DNA of 8,673 nt from an uncultured Lachnospiraceae bacterium (GTDB lineage: Bacteria > Bacillota > Clostridia > Lachnospirales > Lachnospiraceae). The stretch spans positions 1 to 8,673 of the forward strand of contig CAKRNI010000102.1 in the NCBI GenBank assembly GCA_934370915.1. Reading direction: 5' to 3'. The notes below the pieces were generated by a model. That model did not search any database. It saw only the letters and a list, made by a program, of their open reading frames with translations, and was not told where the DNA came from. Below, one piece after another: positions 5,482 to 8,673 of this stretch. Each line of letters begins with the position of its first letter. Position 1 is the first letter of the stretch. The position numbers and the translations under genes were made by a program.

Positions 5482-6876
5482 TTATTCTGCTTTCTTACCA
5501 CTCAGATACTCATGGATTCCGCGCGCTCCTGCTTTTCCTGCCTCCATGGCGAGAATTACGGTAGCAGCACCGGTTACGGCATCTCCACCGGCGAAGACGC
5601 CCTCGCGGGAGGTCTGGCCATTTGCCTCATCCGCAACAATGCATCTGTGCTTGTTGATCTCAAGCCCACCTGTTGTGGAGGAGATCAGCGGGTTCGGGGA
5701 AGTGCCGAGAGCCATAATGACGGTATCGACATCGATGGTGTAGTCGGAACCTTCGATCTCTACCGGACGGCGTCTTCCGGATGCATCCGGCTCGCCGAGC
5801 TCCATCTTTCTTACGGTCATACCCTTGACCCAGCCCTTTTCATCGGTCAGGATCTCCGTCGGGTTTGTTAAGAGGTTGAAGATGATTCCCTCTTCCTTTG
5901 CGTGGTGAACTTCCTCTGCTCTTGCCGGAAGCTCAGCCTCACTTCTTCTGTAGACGATATGGACCTCCGCACCGAGACGAAGCGCAGTTCTCGCTGCGTC
6001 CATCGCTACGTTTCCGCCGCCGACAACAGCAACCTTCTTTCCTGCTGCTATCGGAGTATCGTAATCGTCGCGGAATGCCTTCATCAGGTTGCTTCTTGTG
6101 AGATACTCATTCGCGGAGAATACGCCGTTTGCGTTCTCGCCCGGGATTCCCATGAATCTCGGAAGTCCGGCACCGGAACCGATGAAGACTGCCTTGTAGC
6201 CCTCCTCGTCCATCAGCTCGTCGACCGTTACAGACTTACCGATAATTACGTTTGTCTCAATATCAACACCGAGCTTCTTCACGTTCTCGATCTCCGGCTG
6301 TACGACACCCTGTTTCGGGAGACGGAATTCCGGAATACCGTAGGTTAAAACTCCACCCGGCTCATGAAGAGCCTCAAAGATCGTTACCTCGTAGCCAAGT
6401 TTCGCAAGATCACCTGCACAGGTAAGACCGGACGGGCCGGAACCGATGACAGCGACCTTGATGCCGTTTGTCTTCTCCGGCTTCTCCGGAACAACACCGT
6501 TCTCTCTGGACCAGTCAGCTACGAAACGCTCGAGCTTACCGATAGAGACAGCCTCGCCCTTGATGCCGCGGACACACTGGCCCTCGCACTGGCTCTCCTG
6601 CGGGCAGACACGTCCGCAGACAGCCGGAAGCGCGGAGGATCTGCCGATGACCTTTGCAGCCTCTGCGTAATTTCCTTCTTTTACTTCTTTTACGAATGCC
6701 GGGATATCGATCTTAACCGGACATCCCTGTACACATCTCGCGTTCTTGCAGTTTAAGCATCTGGACGCCTCTGCGACAGCCTCTTCTTCATTATATCCAT
6801 AGCAGACTTCCTCGAAGTTCGTTGCGCGAACCTTCGGCTCCTGCTCTCTTACCGGGACTTTTTTCATTCCATCCAT
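5482..6876 (-). CDS. nfnB: NfnB, large subunit of NADH-dependent reduced ferredoxin:NADP+ oxidoreductase (GltD-like)
   Basis: 464 residues, about 50 kDa. The N-terminal domain carries Fe-S ligands C40-X2-C43-X4-C48-X3-C52 and C87-X3-C91-X5-C97-X3-C101, with Glu94 in CPQES. The FAD motif VIGSGPSGLTCAG is at 143-155, the NADP(H)-binding VVGGGNVAMDAA at 284-295 and the C-terminal FAD block GVFAGGDAV at 426-434. This architecture is shared with the glutamate synthase small subunit, but no large subunit is near and a PyrK-like partner lies 23 bases upstream, which defines Nfn. The complex bifurcates electrons from NADPH to ferredoxin and NAD+, or runs in reverse. In characterised Nfn enzymes one [4Fe-4S] cluster has a Glu ligand, consistent with Glu94. 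The ATG at 6876 has GGAGG seven bases upstream; the open frame reaches back to 6921 into nfnA and was rejected. SudA (sulfide dehydrogenase) or GltA are common names for the same family. Confidence 0.9.
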   Translation of the reverse strand: MDGMKKVPVREQEPKVRATNFEEVCYGYNEEEAVAEASRCLNCKNARCVQGCPVKIDIPAFVKEVKEGNYAEAAKVIGRSSALPAVCGRVCPQESQCEGQCVRGIKGEAVSIGKLERFVADWSRENGVVPEKPEKTNGIKVAVIGSGPSGLTCAGDLAKLGYEVTIFEALHEPGGVLTYGIPEFRLPKQGVVQPEIENVKKLGVDIETNVIIGKSVTVDELMDEEGYKAVFIGSGAGLPRFMGIPGENANGVFSANEYLTRSNLMKAFRDDYDTPIAAGKKVAVVGGGNVAMDAARTALRLGAEVHIVYRRSEAELPARAEEVHHAKEEGIIFNLLTNPTEILTDEKGWVKGMTVRKMELGEPDASGRRRPVEIEGSDYTIDVDTVIMALGTSPNPLISSTTGGLEINKHRCIVADEANGQTSREGVFAGGDAVTGAATVILAMEAGKAGARGIHEYLSGKKAE

Positions 6877-6883
6877 GTCATTT

Positions 6884-6888
6884 CCTCC
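6884..6888 (-). promoter_or_regulatory. Ribosome binding site fixing the nfnB start
   Basis: GGAGG on the minus strand lies seven bases before the ATG at 6876, in the short gap after the nfnA stop. It rules against the longer frame that begins inside nfnA. Confidence 0.8.
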
Positions 6889-6899
6889 AATCACCGATC

Positions 6900-7784
6900 T
6901 TAGTCGCCGCAGTTGCCGCATCCGCCGTGGTGGGTATCGCCCTCACGGAGTTTTAAAAGTGCACGGCCTTCCTCGGTCTTATACATCTGCTGACGTTTCA
7001 TTGCTTCGTCGAAGTTTACGGCATGTCCGTCAAATTCCGGTCCGTCTACGCAGGCGAATTTCACCTTACCGTCTACAGTCACACGACAGGCACCGCACAT
7101 ACCGGTTCCGTCTACCATGATCGGGTTTAAGCTTACGACTGTCGGAATCTCAAGCTCTTTTGTGAGAAGACATACGAATTTCATCATGATCATCGGTCCG
7201 ATCGCAACGCAAACATCGTATTTTTTGCCCTGGTTGTTGACGAGATCCTTGATGACCTCGGTAACCATTCCCTTATGTCCGTAAGAGCCGTCATCTGTTG
7301 TCACATAGAGATTTCCGGCAACGGCCTTCATCTCCTCCTCAAGGATCAGAAGATCTTTTGTCTTGGATCCCATGATGACATCGACATCAATTCCATGTTC
7401 CTTTAACCATTTTACCTGCGGGTATACCGGAGCGGTTCCGACACCGCCCGCGACGAACAGGTATTTTTTCTTCTTTAACTCTTCAATATCCTCTTTTACG
7501 AAATCAGATGGGTTTCCAAGCGGTCCGACAACATCACGGAAGGAATCTCCTGCCTGTAACGCGGACATGCGCTCTGTGGACGCGCCCACTGTCTGGAATA
7601 CGATGGTGATCGTCTCCTTCTCACGGTCATAATCACAGATCGTAAGCGGAATGCGCTCGCCCTTCTCGTCCATCTTCACGATCACAAACTCACCCGGTTT
7701 GCAGTTCGCGGAAATTCTCGGGGCTTTTACGACCATCAGATAGATCTTATCCGCAAGTTTTTTTGCCTCTAAAATTGGGTACAT
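6900..7784 (-). CDS. nfnA: NfnA, small subunit of NADH-dependent reduced ferredoxin:NADP+ oxidoreductase (PyrK-like)
   Basis: 294 residues. It has the ferredoxin-reductase layout: an FAD-binding beta-barrel with RIPLTI (44-49), an NAD-binding domain with VAGGVGTAP (111-119), and a [2Fe-2S] region MVDGTGMCGACRV...FACVDGPEFDG with Cys230, Cys233 and Cys245. The position that is the first Cys in PyrK is Asp225 here; reported Nfn structures have an Asp ligand at this cluster, so this supports NfnA over a dihydroorotate dehydrogenase subunit. NfnA is the NAD(H)-binding half of the bifurcating complex. The protein ends in a Gly/His/Cys tail, HHGGCGNCGD, with Cys289 and Cys292. GGAGG is eight bases before the ATG at 7784; the frame extends to 7874 but lacks a ribosome site and family resemblance there. 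It is the first gene of the nfnAB operon, behind a long leader with hairpins. Confidence 0.9.
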   Translation of the reverse strand: MYPILEAKKLADKIYLMVVKAPRISANCKPGEFVIVKMDEKGERIPLTICDYDREKETITIVFQTVGASTERMSALQAGDSFRDVVGPLGNPSDFVKEDIEELKKKKYLFVAGGVGTAPVYPQVKWLKEHGIDVDVIMGSKTKDLLILEEEMKAVAGNLYVTTDDGSYGHKGMVTEVIKDLVNNQGKKYDVCVAIGPMIMMKFVCLLTKELEIPTVVSLNPIMVDGTGMCGACRVTVDGKVKFACVDGPEFDGHAVNFDEAMKRQQMYKTEEGRALLKLREGDTHHGGCGNCGD

Positions 7785-7792
7785 ATCCCATA

Positions 7793-7797
7793 CCTCC
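7793..7797 (-). promoter_or_regulatory. Ribosome binding site fixing the nfnA start
   Basis: GGAGG on the minus strand lies eight bases before the ATG at 7784. It supports this start over an upstream in-frame ATG at 7874. Confidence 0.8.
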
Positions 7798-7811
7798 TGT
7801 TTCCTGAGTCT

Positions 7812-7839
7812 TTCTGCGCCTGAGATTTGCGGCACAGAA
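7812..7839 (-). promoter_or_regulatory. Leader hairpin 3, just before the nfnA ribosome site
   Basis: On the minus strand TTCTGTGCC (7839-7831) pairs with GGCGCAGAA (7820-7812): nine pairs including one G-U, with a 10-base loop. It lies 14 bases before GGAGG of nfnA. No U-tract follows, so it is not a standard terminator. It could affect mRNA stability or translation. Confidence 0.45.
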
Positions 7840-7874
7840 GTCATACGATTGCAGCACAATGACTGCTTTCTCAT

Positions 7875-7946
7875 CCATCACACACTGATTGCAGATCTGA
7901 CTCCGATGCATTTTCGGATATCAGACCATTCACACACACTTATTGC
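7875..7946 (-). repeat. Duplicated block in the nfnAB leader
   Basis: On the minus strand GCAATAAGTGTGTGTGAATGG (7946-7926, written here as seen) recurs as GCAATCAGTGTGTGATGG (7892-7875), about 50 bases apart. They differ by one substitution and a 3-base length difference. The short element CTGCAATC of the second copy recurs again at 7854-7847. Hairpin 2 lies between the two copies. Confidence 0.5.
7896..7925 (-). promoter_or_regulatory. Leader hairpin 2 of nfnAB
   Basis: On the minus strand TCTGA (7925-7921) pairs with TCAGA (7900-7896), and TCCGA (7918-7914) with TCGGA (7906-7902), joined by a small TA/G internal loop and closed by a 7-base loop. This makes ten pairs in two blocks. Confidence 0.5.
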
Positions 7947-7974
7947 CCGCTGTTCTTACAGCAAATATGGCAAT
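7942..7974 (-). promoter_or_regulatory. Leader hairpin 1 of nfnAB, at the predicted mRNA 5' end
   Basis: On the minus strand ATTGCC (7974-7969) pairs with GGCAAT (7947-7942), and GCTGT (7962-7958) with ACAGC (7953-7949), closed by an AAGA loop with an asymmetric internal loop. It would begin within a few bases of the predicted transcription start. Confidence 0.45.
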
Positions 7975-7983
7975 ATTAGAAAT

Positions 7984-8012
7984 AGTTTATCATCTTTTGC
8001 CCGGATGTGCAA
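7984..8012 (-). promoter_or_regulatory. Candidate promoter of the nfnAB operon
   Basis: On the minus strand TTGCAC (8012-8007), a 17-base spacer and TAAACT (7989-7984), with TG one base before the -10 box (extended -10). Transcription would start near 7977 and leave a leader of about 190 bases. It lies inside the 323-base gap between folA and nfnA (7785-8107), which has no convincing coding sequence. Confidence 0.45.
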
Positions 8013-8042
8013 CATAGTTTCCTTTATTTTCTGTACTTCTGT

Positions 8043-8066
8043 ATCACTTTCACGTAACGTAGTGAT
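8043..8066. promoter_or_regulatory. Inverted repeat upstream of the nfnAB promoter
   Basis: ATCACT (8043-8048) and AGTGAT (8061-8066) form a perfect 6-base dyad around 12 bases that include ACGTAACGT. It lies about 30 bases upstream of the candidate -35 box. No T-run follows on the minus strand, so it does not look like a folA terminator. A regulator site is possible. Confidence 0.3.
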
Positions 8067-8107
8067 TACAAACACACTTCTTTTCTGCAGCCGGTATCTG
8101 AGAATTT

Positions 8108-8626
8108 CTATACTTCTCCCAGTTCCAGCGCTTTCTTTCCAGTCCGCTCATATCTGCGGAATTCATAGCAGAGATCAAAATATGTCTGCTCATCGCTGTC
8201 CGCTGTAACTTCCCAGTCCGGGTCTTTATCCAGGTTTGGAAGCCAGGTGTCTGCCATGTACTCGTAATCGATCCATGTGATGTGGGCTGTGTCGCAGTAC
8301 GGGAGGAACGCTTCGTAAATTTCAGCGCCGCCGATGATGTAGATGTCCTCCGACTTGAACTGCTTTAAGAATTCCATGGCATCCTTTAAATTATGAAAGA
8401 TCTCGCATCCTTTTACTTTGTACGCCTCATCTCTCGTGAGGACCACATTTTTTCGTCCGGCTAAAGGCTGTCCTGCCGGAAGACTTTCCAGTGTCTTTCT
8501 TCCCATGACGATAACTTTTCCCTTTGTCTCCTCACGGAAAAGCTTCTGGTCGTCCGGGATCGTCACCAGGAGCTTCCCCCTGTTTCCAATGGCCCAGTGT
8601 TTATCTACCGCCGCAATGATATTCAT
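8108..8626 (-). CDS. folA: Dihydrofolate reductase
   Basis: 172 residues, near the family's 160-170. It reduces dihydrofolate to tetrahydrofolate with NADPH, supplying one-carbon units, and is the target of trimethoprim. Visible motifs are NIIAAVDKHWAIG at the N-terminus, the catalytic acid Asp26 with Phe30 in IPDDQKLF (E. coli D27, F31), the NADPH-binding MGRKTLESLP (41-50), GRKNVVLTR (57-65), and IIGGAEIYEAFLP (97-109) with the cofactor Gly-Gly. The usual L-P-W before the catalytic Asp reads L-L-V (Leu20, Val21), so the conserved Trp22 is replaced. The C-terminus runs a few residues past the last strand (KKALELGEV). GGAGG is eight bases before the ATG. The 47 bases upstream are too short to identify the preceding gene. 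No clear terminator follows, so some transcription may reach nfnAB. Confidence 0.95.
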   Translation of the reverse strand: MNIIAAVDKHWAIGNRGKLLVTIPDDQKLFREETKGKVIVMGRKTLESLPAGQPLAGRKNVVLTRDEAYKVKGCEIFHNLKDAMEFLKQFKSEDIYIIGGAEIYEAFLPYCDTAHITWIDYEYMADTWLPNLDKDPDWEVTADSDEQTYFDLCYEFRRYERTGKKALELGEV

Positions 8627-8673
8627 GGCTGTTTCCTCCTTTATATCCTGCCGTTTCGTAACTGTTCAGTACC

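Noticed and set aside
5482..6876. Glutamate synthase small subunit as the true role
   Set aside because: There is no large subunit nearby and the gene is coupled to a PyrK-like gene, the Nfn arrangement.
6877..6921. N-terminal extension of nfnB into the end of nfnA
   Set aside because: It would overlap the nfnA coding end, and the ATG at 6876 has a perfect GGAGG.
7785..7874. N-terminal extension of nfnA
   Set aside because: No ribosome site at 7874; the extra 30 residues are unlike NfnA and fall on the leader hairpin region.
7849..8208. 119-codon plus-strand ORF over the folA-nfnA gap
   Set aside because: It overlaps the folA 3' end antisense, has low-complexity composition and no ribosome site; the region is better read as the nfnAB promoter and leader.
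8627..8673. C-terminus of an upstream gene such as thyA
   Set aside because: A short frame ending in TAA can be read, but it is only about 11 codons and does not match the ThyA C-terminus as I know it.

Overview
The window most likely comes from an anaerobic Firmicute of the class Clostridia, probably Lachnospiraceae. The evidence is moderate GC, consistent AGGAGG-type ribosome binding sites 7-9 bases before ATG, an NfnAB-type electron-bifurcating transhydrogenase, a GGGtGRT protein paired with a NifU/IscU-like scaffold, and a clostridial-type dihydrofolate reductase. This placement is inferred from gene content; no marker such as 16S rRNA is present.

Layout. (1) Bases 1-438 (+) hold the C-terminal part of a D-amino-acid aminotransferase whose 5' end lies outside the window. 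(2) A long bidirectional hairpin terminator (477-536) separates it from the convergent endonuclease III gene (538-1185, -). Behind nth on the same strand is a small stand-alone acyl carrier protein (1325-1576, -). (3) A 420-base divergent, partly AT-rich intergenic region (1577-1996) carries candidate promoters in both directions. (4) A two-gene operon on the + strand encodes an Fe-S scaffold-like protein (1997-2689) and a GGGtGRT protein (2705-3724). It ends at a strong terminator shared with the convergent MATE transporter (3826-5217, -). (5) An unusual 150-base GC-rich, repeat-like spacer precedes the transporter. (6) nfnB (5482-6876, -) and nfnA (6900-7784, -) form a tight operon behind a 323-base upstream region with a candidate promoter, duplicated sequence blocks and three hairpins. 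(7) folA (8108-8626, -) closes the window.

How the genes work together. nfnA and nfnB should form one cytoplasmic flavin/Fe-S complex that couples NADH, NADPH and ferredoxin. It is easily mis-annotated as glutamate synthase small subunit plus a dihydroorotate-dehydrogenase-type reductase. The scaffold/GGGtGRT pair is the least understood unit. The scaffold resembles IscU/SufU around its first two cysteine sites but has a long C-terminal extension and no obvious cysteine at the third IscU site, and its partner belongs to a family with no established function. The rest is metabolic or housekeeping: D-amino acid supply, base-excision repair, an acyl carrier protein, drug or metabolite efflux, and tetrahydrofolate regeneration. 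No transposase, tRNA, rRNA or CRISPR array was seen.
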